DNA of 48,029 bases, from NCBI GenBank assembly GCA_002748285.1, contig PDSA01000005.1:1-48029 (forward strand), in the 5' to 3' direction. This DNA is from Rhodobacterales bacterium. GTDB lineage: Bacteria > Pseudomonadota > Alphaproteobacteria > Rhodobacterales > Rhodobacteraceae. The notes beneath the pieces were generated by a model, which was given only the letters and a program-made list of their open reading frames with translations, ran no database searches and had not been told where the DNA came from. Below, one piece after another: positions 38,119 through 46,190 of this stretch (positions are counted from its first letter, which is position 1; each line of letters starts with the position of its first letter). The position numbers were made by a program, and so were the translations under genes.

Positions 38119-38186
38119 GATCTTATCCTCGGGAAAAATGAGCCGCCGAACAGGCTATGGCTCATTTTTCCCGAGGATAAGATCAT
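38117..38186. repeat. 28-bp perfect inverted repeat with 14-base loop
   Basis: 38117-38144 and 38159-38186 are exact reverse complements, separated by 14 bases. Each arm carries ATGATCTTATCCTCGGG. The arm nearest tnpA contains the tnpA ribosome-binding site (GAGGA) and abuts its start codon, so in RNA the hairpin would hide the site, as in the known translational control of IS200. The length and perfection of the arms are unusual. Confidence 0.9.
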
Positions 38187-38297
38187 AACACGATTCGTTC
38201 GTGCTAAAGCAAGCCCGACTGGAAGTCGGAGGGTTGTACCGAAGAGTGGATACTCAATTCCGGTCACCTTGATCTATGTCTTTTCGGGGTGGCGGGG

Positions 38298-38882
38298 CTA
38301 TCGCAACCCGTCTTCTCCGACAGCATCTTCGGCCTTCAGCCCCCCGACCCGCGGCAAGGGGCGTCCGCTATCGGTCACGGCAATCGCCACCAGAATTTCA
38401 TTCGGGCGCGGTGCATCGTTGAAACGCACTTCGACCCCATCAAAATGCGAGCGCACATATGCGGCATCCTTATGCCCCAGCGGAATATCCAGATCCTGCC
38501 CCAGCCCGCCGCGCTTCTTGGAAGAGGGCACCAAAGCGGCCCCCTTTTCAACAGCCGCCCGCAAAGGTGCCCCCATTTTGGGATGGAGCAGAGCGGCGGC
38601 GTGTTCCAGCTCGCCATTTTCGCCGACCATTGCGGCCTTGCCATAGCTTTCGATTTGCTCTGGCTTAACCCCCAATGCGGCCACAGCCTTTTGCCCCAGC
38701 AATCCACCCAGCTCAGCGCCGATATCCATCAACTCCGAGAGATCCTCAACATAGGCGCCCGCATAGGGGTTTGCGATCACCGCCGCCGCCACGGCTTTGC
38801 GCGTTGCGGGCGTGATGGCCTTTCCGCCTTCGATATGGGTTTCTTCGACCCAGACACCAATTTTTCTGATTTCAGCCTTCAT
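38298..38882 (-). CDS. PF06684 (amino acid synthesis/DUF1185) family protein, copy 2
   Basis: A 194-residue protein of a family whose function is not established. Recognisable segments are AAAVIANPYAGAYVEDLSEL, YGKAAMVGENGELEHAAAL, VPSSKKRGGLGQDLDIPLGH and YVRSHFDGVEV. It is a clear paralogue of the protein encoded just upstream, with which it overlaps by four bases (ATGA), so the two probably form a heteromeric complex. Last gene of the catabolic operon. A role after ring opening or in handling the ring product is an inference from position only. Confidence 0.8.
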   Translation of the reverse strand: MKAEIRKIGVWVEETHIEGGKAITPATRKAVAAAVIANPYAGAYVEDLSELMDIGAELGGLLGQKAVAALGVKPEQIESYGKAAMVGENGELEHAAALLHPKMGAPLRAAVEKGAALVPSSKKRGGLGQDLDIPLGHKDAAYVRSHFDGVEVRFNDAPRPNEILVAIAVTDSGRPLPRVGGLKAEDAVGEDGLR

Positions 38883-39460
38883 CTCAGACCATCCTCCCCT
38901 TTGATATCCCAGGCTTCCAGCCCGCCCGAGCGCGAATGGATGCGGGGGCCGGTCGTCATGACAAGGGCAAACAGCAATTCATCCGCACGCGGCGCATCGT
39001 TCAGGCCAACTTCAACCGAATCGAAATGACTGCGCACATAAGACGCGTTGACATGGGTGACAGGCACGTCGATCCGCGCCCCGACACCGCCGACCTTTTT
39101 GGCCGAGGGAACGATTGCCTTGGAATTGCCGATCAGCTCACGCATCGCATAGCCGCCGGGGGCGTGCCACAAGGCACCGTGTTCCAGCTCGCCGGCAGAC
39201 CCCACCAAAGAGGCCTTGCCATAGCCTTCAATGTTTTCCGCCCCACCCAGCGCATCCACCAACTTCTGCGCCATTTCCAGCCCAAGCGGTTTCAGGTCTT
39301 CCATGAAGCCTTGAATATCGGGCTCATAGCGCCCGGCAAACGGGTTCTTGATCACGGCAAAGCAAGCGCCCCGCAGCAATGGGGTGTCCGAAACGGGGCC
39401 ACCTTCATGAAAGATCTCTTCCACAGACAGAACCATTTTTCTGACGACGACGTCAGGCAT
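38879..39460 (-). CDS. PF06684 (amino acid synthesis/DUF1185) family protein, copy 1
   Basis: A 193-residue paralogue of the next gene product, sharing CFAVIKNPFAGRYEPDIQGF, YGKASLVGSAGELEHGALWH, VPSAKKVGGVGARIDVPVTH and YVRSHFDSVEV with matching spacing. Structures of this family exist but no reaction is known to me. The start overlaps the UPF0280 stop by eight bases. Conserved Glu-His (GELEH) and Ser-His (VRSHFDS) residues in both copies could be catalytic. Confidence 0.8.
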   Translation of the reverse strand: MPDVVVRKMVLSVEEIFHEGGPVSDTPLLRGACFAVIKNPFAGRYEPDIQGFMEDLKPLGLEMAQKLVDALGGAENIEGYGKASLVGSAGELEHGALWHAPGGYAMRELIGNSKAIVPSAKKVGGVGARIDVPVTHVNASYVRSHFDSVEVGLNDAPRADELLFALVMTTGPRIHSRSGGLEAWDIKGEDGLR

Positions 39461-40331
39461 TTTGCATCTCCATTTGTTTGGTAAATTCCAAATTTTCTTG
39501 ACCGATCAGCACGCTTTCCCCCTGAAGGAACAGTGCCGCGCCCTTGATCAAATGACGCTCCAACATACCCAGCGCAGCCTTTTTGCCGCGGGCCAGTGCC
39601 GCGCCCTTCTGGCCTTGCGTCAACGCAGGCACATGGACAACCACATGACGATCCCCCAAATCGCTGTCATAAACAATGTCCGAGGCGCGTTCGTAGCGCA
39701 AATCAGGATGGCCGGGCAGGTTGACCGCATTGGCGATGAGCGTTGCCGCTACATCCGCTTGCGCCGCGTTTGCTCCCAGAACGGTCACACTGTCAGCGAT
39801 GCCAAAAGACAAGCTGCGCCCCTTTTGACCGCTGGTTGCGATGCCGCCAATCTGATGTTCCGGGTGAATTTTCACCCGCCCCAAATCCAGCCCGCCCGCA
39901 TCGGCCATCGCAACGGAAAAATGGGCCCCGGGGGCCAGGAAAAGCGCAATGTCCCCCCCATTGTTCACATAGCAGCGTTGCAATTCGGCGGCCCCTATCA
40001 TCGTGACAAGAATTTCATCCGCAACCGAACCTGCAACGGCAATCATTGGGGTCACAAACCGATCTTGGCAATGCCGCGTGGCCGCTTCAACCATGCGCAC
40101 ACCCACCGGATCAGACGGCCGAACCGCGCCGGGTGTAAGCTGCGCACGCAGGACGGGCAGCTCTGCCACCAGCCCTGTCAGAATCGTCTCGAACCGCTCA
40201 ACGGCAGCCGTGTAAGCCGCATGTCGCGCCACATCATCGGCAGCCTCGGCACCGATGATCAGATCAATCGGTCCGTGCTGCAAATGAAGACGCTTGCCCC
40301 CCTCAAGATATGCCGCGACTGGTTGCTGCAT
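39453..40331 (-). CDS. UPF0280 family protein with ApbE-like motifs, candidate flavin transferase
   Basis: A 292-residue protein of the UPF0280 (COG2122) family. Three segments match the FMN transferase ApbE: NNGGDI at 123-128 (ApbE has N-x-GGDI/V), IATSG at 164-168 and SVTV at 181-184, and ADVAAT at 192-197, where Asp193 and Thr197 have the four-residue spacing of the ApbE Mg2+ ligands. The ATG at 40331 lies four bases after the reductase stop; an upstream in-frame start would overlap that gene by 90 bases. ApbE attaches FMN to a threonine of its target. The homologous reductase of Eubacterium barkeri is known to carry covalent flavin, so this protein may modify the neighbouring reductase. 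Not demonstrated for this family. Confidence 0.75.
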   Translation of the reverse strand: MQQPVAAYLEGGKRLHLQHGPIDLIIGAEAADDVARHAAYTAAVERFETILTGLVAELPVLRAQLTPGAVRPSDPVGVRMVEAATRHCQDRFVTPMIAVAGSVADEILVTMIGAAELQRCYVNNGGDIALFLAPGAHFSVAMADAGGLDLGRVKIHPEHQIGGIATSGQKGRSLSFGIADSVTVLGANAAQADVAATLIANAVNLPGHPDLRYERASDIVYDSDLGDRHVVVHVPALTQGQKGAALARGKKAALGMLERHLIKGAALFLQGESVLIGQENLEFTKQMEMQNA

Positions 40332-40335
40332 TGGA

Positions 40336-41826
40336 TTATTCTTTGGCCTTCCAGCGATAGTTGTGATGCGCTGTCGGATCGGCATTCGGATCAATTTGAT
40401 CAACCCGGCGCACGCCCTCCGCAATCACATCGTCGATGTCCTGAATGCTCTCGACGTGACCTCCCAGAAGCTCATAGTCTGAGCGGCGCATGGTGAATTC
40501 GATCGGGGCTACCAGCGCAGGCGTGGGAACATAGCCAAAGGAATTGGATGGCATATCCAGCACGTCGACCATGACCGTGATCCCGCCACCGGGCCAGACA
40601 TAGGTATTGGCACCACCGCAAGAGACATGGGTCAGCGAGTCTTTGACAGAGTTGGTCAGTTTAACCGGGTTTTCCGTTACACCCGCACGCAGAGAGCCAC
40701 CCGCACCGCCCATGAAAAGCACCGAGCAGACCGAAGGTTCACAGTTTTCCGCAATCCGGTCAACTGACAGTTTCAGAACATCCGGGAGCTCCATGCTCTG
40801 CGGTTCAAGGTTCTCGTCCAGTTCATAATAGGCGAATTGTTCACCCGTGGTCGATACCATCAATAAACGCAAACCCTGCCAGGCCACGCGGGCGTCAAAG
40901 GGCTTCAGAATAGACAGCGCATCGTCAATGTCCGTTCCCCCCCAGCCGGTGCCCGGTTCGGCCACCTGAAAATAGCGACCGGGCGTCGAGCGGCGGCCTT
41001 CAACCCTGATCCCGGTCGGAGGCACGTTCAATAGCTTGCCAGCCTGATGTTCCGATAAAACGCCGGTGATGTGGTCATCCACCACAACCACCTCATCCAC
41101 ATGCTGCGCCCATTGCGACGCGAACATGCCGATGGTTGCAGAGCCACAACCCACGCGCATTCGCTTTTCTATCTGCCCATTCACGATGGGCGCTTCACCC
41201 GCCTTGACAACCACGGTGGCACCGTCATCAATGGTTAGCTCTACAGCGTCACGGTTGCAAAGTTTCAGCAGCGTATCACAGGTGATGCGCCCCTCCTTTT
41301 TGCTGCCGCCGGTCAGATGTTCCACCCCGCCAAGAGACAGCATCTTGGAGCCGTATTCGCTGGTCATCACATGGCCGACAGGTTCCCCCTGACAGCGCAC
41401 AATCGCGCGTTCATGGCCAATGAAGCGATCCGTGTCTATTTTCACTTTGACGCCGCAATAGCTGAAGATACCTTCAGTTACCACCGTCACCAAATCCGCA
41501 TCGGCAACGGTTTGGCTGACGATGAATGGCGCGGGTTTATAATCAGGGTAGGTCGTGCCGGCCCCAACCGCGGTAATGAAAGGGCGGCTGCTTTGTACCA
41601 GATCGCCATCCCAGTCATTTCCATCTGTGTTCTTCATGAACGGCACCGCCTTGGCGCCGTGCTCTATCGAGTTTTCGATAATCGTCAGCGGATCAAGGCG
41701 CACCAATTCACCACCGTTATTGGCATAACGATCACACGCGCCCGACCGCCCTTCGGCGATGAAACACAATACCGGGCAGGCATCGCAGCGGATTCTTTCG
41801 GGATTTGCGCGGGGAGTATCAGACAA
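40336..41826 (-). CDS. hnr: 6-hydroxynicotinate reductase homologue
   Basis: A 496-residue protein of the family of the E. barkeri enzyme that reduces 6-hydroxynicotinate to 1,4,5,6-tetrahydro-6-oxonicotinate with ferredoxin as donor. An N-terminal iron-sulfur motif is clear: Cys14, Cys17, Cys21, Cys31 (CDACPVLC then nine residues then C). Residues 200-204 are DDGAT in ELTIDDGATVVVKAG, which fits the Asp-x-Gly-Ala-Thr type of site modified by ApbE flavin transferases, with Thr204 as candidate. The start is a TTG at 41826 with AAAGGA upstream; it overlaps the hydroxylase stop by eight bases, and no ATG occurs for 63 codons. Ring dearomatisation without oxygen is the expected role. Confidence 0.82.
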   Translation of the reverse strand: MSDTPRANPERIRCDACPVLCFIAEGRSGACDRYANNGGELVRLDPLTIIENSIEHGAKAVPFMKNTDGNDWDGDLVQSSRPFITAVGAGTTYPDYKPAPFIVSQTVADADLVTVVTEGIFSYCGVKVKIDTDRFIGHERAIVRCQGEPVGHVMTSEYGSKMLSLGGVEHLTGGSKKEGRITCDTLLKLCNRDAVELTIDDGATVVVKAGEAPIVNGQIEKRMRVGCGSATIGMFASQWAQHVDEVVVVDDHITGVLSEHQAGKLLNVPPTGIRVEGRRSTPGRYFQVAEPGTGWGGTDIDDALSILKPFDARVAWQGLRLLMVSTTGEQFAYYELDENLEPQSMELPDVLKLSVDRIAENCEPSVCSVLFMGGAGGSLRAGVTENPVKLTNSVKDSLTHVSCGGANTYVWPGGGITVMVDVLDMPSNSFGYVPTPALVAPIEFTMRRSDYELLGGHVESIQDIDDVIAEGVRRVDQIDPNADPTAHHNYRWKAKE

Positions 41827-44560
41827 TGCCGTGATCCTTTAGTGCCTGCCTCAGGGTCGAGGGCGTGACCGGGACGCGATGTATCCGAACCCCTGATGCA
41901 TGTTTGATTGCGTTTAAAAGTGCCGGCGCGGTGGGGATCAGAACATGCTCTCCCAACCCTTTGGCCCCGTATGGACCATGCGCATCCGGCACTTCGATGA
42001 TGAGTGTATCAATCGGCGGAATGTCCCCCACCGTCGGGATCAGATAATCGTGCAGGTTTTCGGTGCGCCCGGGCAGGTATTCTTCCATCAGCGCCATGCC
42101 CAGCCCCTGCGCGATCCCGCCCTGCACCTGCCCTTCTACCAGCATCGGATTGATCGCCTTGCCCACATCATGGGCGGCAACAAAACGCAGCGGCCTGACC
42201 GTTCCAAGCGCCATGTCCACCTCGACCACCGCCAGATGCGCCGCATAGCCGAACTGGGCATAGGGAACACCCTGCCCGTTTTGGTCCAACGGTTTGGTCG
42301 GCGGATCATATGTTTCCTGTGCGCACAAGATATAGCCTTGGGCATCTGAGGACAGTGCATTCAGATCAATCCTATGCTCCTGTCCCCGGTCGGCAATCAC
42401 GATTGCCCCCTGCACAAAGCGCAGTGTGGCATCAGCATCGGCATTTGCATGTTTGAGGATCATGCCTCGCAGCGCCTCTCCGCACAGCCGGGCCGCATTG
42501 CCTGACACGAACGTCTGGCGCGAGGCCGAGGTCTTGCCCGCATCAGGGGTCAGATCGGTGTCCGCCCCTTGCAGGGTCAGCTGGGACGTGGATACGCCAA
42601 GGGCAGAGGCAAAGATCTGCGAGATTACCGTATTGGACCCTTGCCCGATATCCATTGCCCCCTGATGCAAGACAATCTCGCCCCGAGCCGTCACCCCTGC
42701 CTTGATGGTCGACGGGTTGGGCAGAGATGTATTGCCACAGCCATACCAGCCAGCCGCAACGCCAACGCCGCGGCGCAGCGGGCCGATGGAACTGGCGTTG
42801 AACGCCTCTGCCGCAGCGCGTTCCAGCGCCCAATCCTTGCGCAGTGCCTCCAGACAGGCTTTGGCGCCAACGCCCCGATCGAAAACCTGACCGCAAACCG
42901 TGGGCACCCCATCGGTCAGCGCATTGTTGATCCGAAACTCAAGCGCATCGACGCCCAGCTTGTCGGCCAGCTCATCAAACAGAGATTCCTGTGCAATCCC
43001 CGACTGGGGCACCCCAAACCCCCGAAAGGCTCCGGCGGGCGGGTTGTGGGTGTGAATACCACGGGTCTCAGCGCGATAATCCCGGATGACATAAGGCCCC
43101 GAGGCATGAACCGGCACCCGGTTTGCAACGGTCGGCCCCCAAGAGGCATAAGCGCCGGTATTAAAGCGGCCAAAGAACTCGAACCCGGAAATTTTTCCGT
43201 CCCTGGTCGCTCCGACACGCAGATTGATTTCGCAGGGGTGCCGCTTGGTTGTGGATTGCATCGATTCCGTCCGGGTGTAGGTGATCCGAACCGGGCGACC
43301 CGTTTTCAGCGCTGCAAGAGCGATATAGGGCTGAACAGAGATATCAAGCTTGGAGCCAAAGCCACCGCCAACGCCGGTCGGGGTGATCCGAATCCTGTCG
43401 CGCGGCATGGCCAGAATAGTCTCCATCGCTTCCTGATCCATGACCGGAGCCTGAGTGCAGGCATGGATGTGAACCCGCCCCTCGACCAGCTCGGCATAGC
43501 CTGCCTCTGGTTCGATATAGGCATGTTCCACAAATCCGGTCGAAAACGTGCCCTCTGCAATCACATCTGCTTGCGCCAAAGCCGTTTCCGGGTGCCCACA
43601 CGCGACAAATCCGCGGCACATCTCGTTCTTGTTTCGGCCGTCATGTAGTTGCGGCGCGTCCGGTGAGATCGCGTTGTGAACAGTGGCCACGGCGGGCAGT
43701 TCCGTCCAGGTCACCGGGAAGCTTTCGGGGTCAAACGCCGCAATCGCCTCGGGCATTCCGACAACGGCAGCCACCGCTTCTCCGCGAAAGCGTGCGGCGG
43801 AGTCGGCAAAGACCGGCTGGTCGGCAAATTCGGGGATGACTCCAAAGCAGTTCTTGCCGGGCACATCCGCAGCGGTCAGGACCGCCTCGATCCCGGCCAT
43901 GCTGTCCTTCCACGCCTGAAGGTCACCAAATTCAAAACGGGCATGTGGATAGGGCGACCGGATCACTTTGACTTCGAGCGCCCCAGCCGGGGCCACATCA
44001 TCGCCAAAGCGTTCGGTTCCGTTGAGTTTGGCTTCTCCATCCAGCCGACGAATGGCATCCCCGGCCTGGCCGTTCTGACTGCGCAACATCGGAGCCGCCA
44101 TAACCGCATCAATAATCTTGCGATACCCGGTGCAACGGCACAAAACCCCACCCAGAGCCTGTTTTACCTGATCTTCGTCAGGGGTTTCGTGTTCGCGCAG
44201 AAGTGACACCGCAGACACCATCATGCCGGGCGTGCAAATACCACATTGAGCCGCGCCGTGATCCTGAAAGCTTTCTGCCAGATTCCGGGCCACATCGTCC
44301 CGGGCCACGAGGCCGGACAGGGTTTCAACCTTTCTGCCCGTCACTTGATGCACGGGCATCAGGCAAGAGCAGACGTTTTCCCCGTCAACCAGAACGGAAC
44401 AGGCACCGCAATCGCCCGCGTTACACCCGATCTTGACATCGCGCGCATCAAGGCGTTCGCGCAGAGCCTCAGAAAGGCGCTCGCCGGTTTTCACTTCGGT
44501 CCTAACAGGTTCACCGTTCAGCGTGAATGCGATCTGGCAGCGGGTCATTTCACCATCCAT
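41819..44560 (-). CDS. molybdenum hydroxylase, [2Fe-2S] domain fused to molybdopterin subunit
   Basis: A 913-residue xanthine-dehydrogenase-family chain. Residues 1-160 hold two [2Fe-2S] clusters: the plant type (Cys46, Cys51, Cys54 in CNAGDCGAC plus a Cys at 64-66) and the helical type (Cys106/Cys109 in CGICTPGM and Cys141/Cys143 in CRCTGY). The molybdopterin part shows GGGFGSK, AFRGFGVPQ and GAKGLGE with the catalytic Glu. The likely reaction is water-derived hydroxylation of an N-heterocycle next to nitrogen, for example nicotinate to 6-hydroxynicotinate. The ATG at 44560 is preceded by a G-rich site; 44548 is possible. It partners with the FAD subunit just upstream. Confidence 0.88.
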   Translation of the reverse strand: MDGEMTRCQIAFTLNGEPVRTEVKTGERLSEALRERLDARDVKIGCNAGDCGACSVLVDGENVCSCLMPVHQVTGRKVETLSGLVARDDVARNLAESFQDHGAAQCGICTPGMMVSAVSLLREHETPDEDQVKQALGGVLCRCTGYRKIIDAVMAAPMLRSQNGQAGDAIRRLDGEAKLNGTERFGDDVAPAGALEVKVIRSPYPHARFEFGDLQAWKDSMAGIEAVLTAADVPGKNCFGVIPEFADQPVFADSAARFRGEAVAAVVGMPEAIAAFDPESFPVTWTELPAVATVHNAISPDAPQLHDGRNKNEMCRGFVACGHPETALAQADVIAEGTFSTGFVEHAYIEPEAGYAELVEGRVHIHACTQAPVMDQEAMETILAMPRDRIRITPTGVGGGFGSKLDISVQPYIALAALKTGRPVRITYTRTESMQSTTKRHPCEINLRVGATRDGKISGFEFFGRFNTGAYASWGPTVANRVPVHASGPYVIRDYRAETRGIHTHNPPAGAFRGFGVPQSGIAQESLFDELADKLGVDALEFRINNALTDGVPTVCGQVFDRGVGAKACLEALRKDWALERAAAEAFNASSIGPLRRGVGVAAGWYGCGNTSLPNPSTIKAGVTARGEIVLHQGAMDIGQGSNTVISQIFASALGVSTSQLTLQGADTDLTPDAGKTSASRQTFVSGNAARLCGEALRGMILKHANADADATLRFVQGAIVIADRGQEHRIDLNALSSDAQGYILCAQETYDPPTKPLDQNGQGVPYAQFGYAAHLAVVEVDMALGTVRPLRFVAAHDVGKAINPMLVEGQVQGGIAQGLGMALMEEYLPGRTENLHDYLIPTVGDIPPIDTLIIEVPDAHGPYGAKGLGEHVLIPTAPALLNAIKHASGVRIHRVPVTPSTLRQALKDHGIV

Positions 44561-45404
44561 TGTGATCCCCCCCGCTGACAGCTGACATGACCACCCGGCG
44601 GCAAAGCTCGGCAACCACGTCCAGTCGATACTCGGCAGATCCACGGACATCCGAAATCGGGCTCAGTGGTGCGAAAAACTCTGCATTGCTCAGGGGCAAT
44701 TCCTTGAGTTCCCCCACCGATTTTCCGACAAGAAACGCCTCCAGCTCAGGCAAGCGTCTGGCGACAGGAGCGCAGCTGCCAACAGCCAACGCCGCATCAA
44801 CGATAACATCGTTGCGCAGTTCCACCACGGATGCCGCCATGGCAATCGAAATCACCAGATGCGCACGGCTGCCGAGTTTTTCAAAGGCCCCCCGCGCGCT
44901 TTGGGCCGGGCGCGGTATGTGTATGGCAACAACGAATTCGTCCTCGGCCAGTGCGATCTGACGAACTCCAGTGATGAATTCGCTCAGCGGCACCCGCCTT
45001 GGCCCGCGCAGTGAGGCCAGCTCCACCGAAGCATTCAGCGTCAGCAGCGGCGGAACCCCATCGGCTGCGGGCGACGCGTTGCAGATATTGCCCGCGATGG
45101 TTCCAAGATTTTGAATTTGTAGTGAACCGACCTCAAGCGCCGCCTGCTTCAACCCTTCAAATGCTGGGGGCAAAACCGCCCCGGCAATTTCAGACCAGGT
45201 CGTCGCGGCCCCGATGCGCCAGCCTTCGTCCCTTTCCAGAATGCCCCTCAGGCCGGAAATGCGCGTGACATCCAAAAGATCACGCGACGCTGAACCTTGC
45301 TTTTGACCCGGAAAAAAGTCCGTGCATCCCGCAATAATCTTTGGGCTCCCCTCTGCAAGAAGCGCGGCGGCCTCCTGAACATCGGTTGGCATCAGATAGC
45401 GCAA
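44550..45404 (-). CDS. molybdenum hydroxylase FAD-binding subunit
   Basis: A 284-residue protein with the FAD_binding_5 and CO_deh_flav_C domains. It has the FAD pyrophosphate motif IIAGCTDFFPGQK (in place of the usual AGGTDL) and the second motif TIAGNICNASPAADGVPPLL. The start is a TTG at 45404, seven bases after a perfect GGGAGG; there is no ATG before residue 5. It passes electrons from the iron-sulfur clusters to NAD(P)+ or another acceptor. First gene of the operon, overlapping the hydroxylase gene. Confidence 0.9.
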   Translation of the reverse strand: MRYLMPTDVQEAAALLAEGSPKIIAGCTDFFPGQKQGSASRDLLDVTRISGLRGILERDEGWRIGAATTWSEIAGAVLPPAFEGLKQAALEVGSLQIQNLGTIAGNICNASPAADGVPPLLTLNASVELASLRGPRRVPLSEFITGVRQIALAEDEFVVAIHIPRPAQSARGAFEKLGSRAHLVISIAMAASVVELRNDVIVDAALAVGSCAPVARRLPELEAFLVGKSVGELKELPLSNAEFFAPLSPISDVRGSAEYRLDVVAELCRRVVMSAVSGGDHNGW

Positions 45405-45427
45405 GAGCTAGCCTCCCTAAGTATTTC

Positions 45428-45468
45428 ATTAGTACACTAACGTTATGCGGGGCATTTTTAAAAGTCAA
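45428..45468 (-). promoter_or_regulatory. promoter of the catabolic operon with palindromic operator
   Basis: Minus strand: -35 TTGACT (45468-45463), 17-base spacer, -10 TAACGT (45445-45440), overlapped by GTTAGTGTACTAAT (45441-45428), 12 of 14 matches to the perfect palindrome at 37811. The -10/operator context (CATAACGTTAGTGTACTAAT) is nearly the same as at the fpr promoter (CATATCGTTAGTATACTAAC). Confidence 0.65.
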
Positions 45469-45530
45469 ATGTAAAAAAGTGACTCAGGCCAGCGCAAGAC
45501 CGGGCCTTAACGACCCTTGAGCACAGCAGC

Positions 45531-45974
45531 TTACCCCAGCTTTTTCAGAAGCGACAAAAACGCAATGCGTTCCTCTTCCGTCAGGGGGCTTAGGGTTTCA
45601 CCGCTAATCTGGTGCCCGATTTTCCCCAGCTCCGGCACCAGCTCTTCTGCCCGTTCAGAAATAGACAGCATCGAGCGGCGCTTGTCATTGAGATCCGGTT
45701 TTTGGTTCACGAGCCCCTTTTTCTTTAGCCGATCGACAACGCCCTTGATCGTTGCAACATCCACGGCGGTCCGGCGGCCAAGCTCGTTTTGAGAACACGG
45801 CCCTCTTTCTGCCAATTTCATCAACGCGCCAAATTGCGTAGGTGTCAGACCAAACGGGGCCAAACGCTGGAAGATGGCGGCATGTCGCTGGTTAGCAAGC
45901 CGCAACAAGAATCCCACATGACTGCCCAGAACATACCGCTGGCTGGAGTCGTCGTTTGAGTTTTCGTTTTCCAA
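45531..45974 (-). CDS. MarR-family transcriptional regulator
   Basis: A 147-residue winged-helix protein. LTPTQFGALMKLAERGPCSQ is the start of the DNA-binding domain and RRTAVDVATIKGVVDRLKKK its recognition helix; the wing reads PDLNDKRRSMLSIS. The start is a TTG at 45974 with AAAGGA upstream. MarR dimers bind short palindromes and usually release DNA when they bind an aromatic ligand. It lies between the divergent catabolic operon and the enamidase gene, so it is the best candidate to bind the shared palindrome. No palindrome copy was found before its own gene. Confidence 0.85.
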   Translation of the reverse strand: MENENSNDDSSQRYVLGSHVGFLLRLANQRHAAIFQRLAPFGLTPTQFGALMKLAERGPCSQNELGRRTAVDVATIKGVVDRLKKKGLVNQKPDLNDKRRSMLSISERAEELVPELGKIGHQISGETLSPLTEEERIAFLSLLKKLG

Positions 45975-46138
45975 GCCTTCTATCCTTTCCCACCTGCAAG
46001 GTCACACTCTGAAACGATGTGCAAATGGTTAAGTCAAATCTGTGTTTGGGCTGCTTTTAAAGCAGTTGAGCGATAAGGTCTATAAACCCGCCAAACCATG
46101 CGGGAAACAACGGAACACTTGCATCCCGCCCAATTTTC

Positions 46139-46152
46139 ATTAGCATACAAAC
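46139..46152 (+). promoter_or_regulatory. operator copy upstream of the enamidase gene
   Basis: ATTAGCATACAAAC matches the 37811 palindrome at 11 of 14 positions and lies 38 bases before the gene start. A -35-like TTGCAT (46119-46124) is upstream; the -10 is not clear. Confidence 0.5.
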
Positions 46153-46190
46153 AGAAAATTTTAAACCTTACAACGAAAGTGTTGGCCACC

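Larger units (their letters stand above)
37870..38265 (-). mobile_element. degenerate IS200/IS605-family element
   Basis: The segment holds an internally deleted Y1 transposase gene, a hairpin near one side (GGGTT...AACCC, 37882-37899), a 28-bp perfect inverted repeat ahead of the transposase start, and further small hairpins at 38210-38265 (CCGACT/AGTCGG and GAGT/ACTC). Subterminal hairpins without terminal inverted repeats are typical of IS200/IS605 elements. The boundaries are approximate. It sits between the catabolic operon end and the fpr promoter. Confidence 0.6.

Noticed and set aside
38035..39029. plus-strand frames running from the IS remnant into the PF06684 genes
   Set aside because: They are antisense to two coupled family members and change character across the IS boundary; no tnpB signature was found in them.
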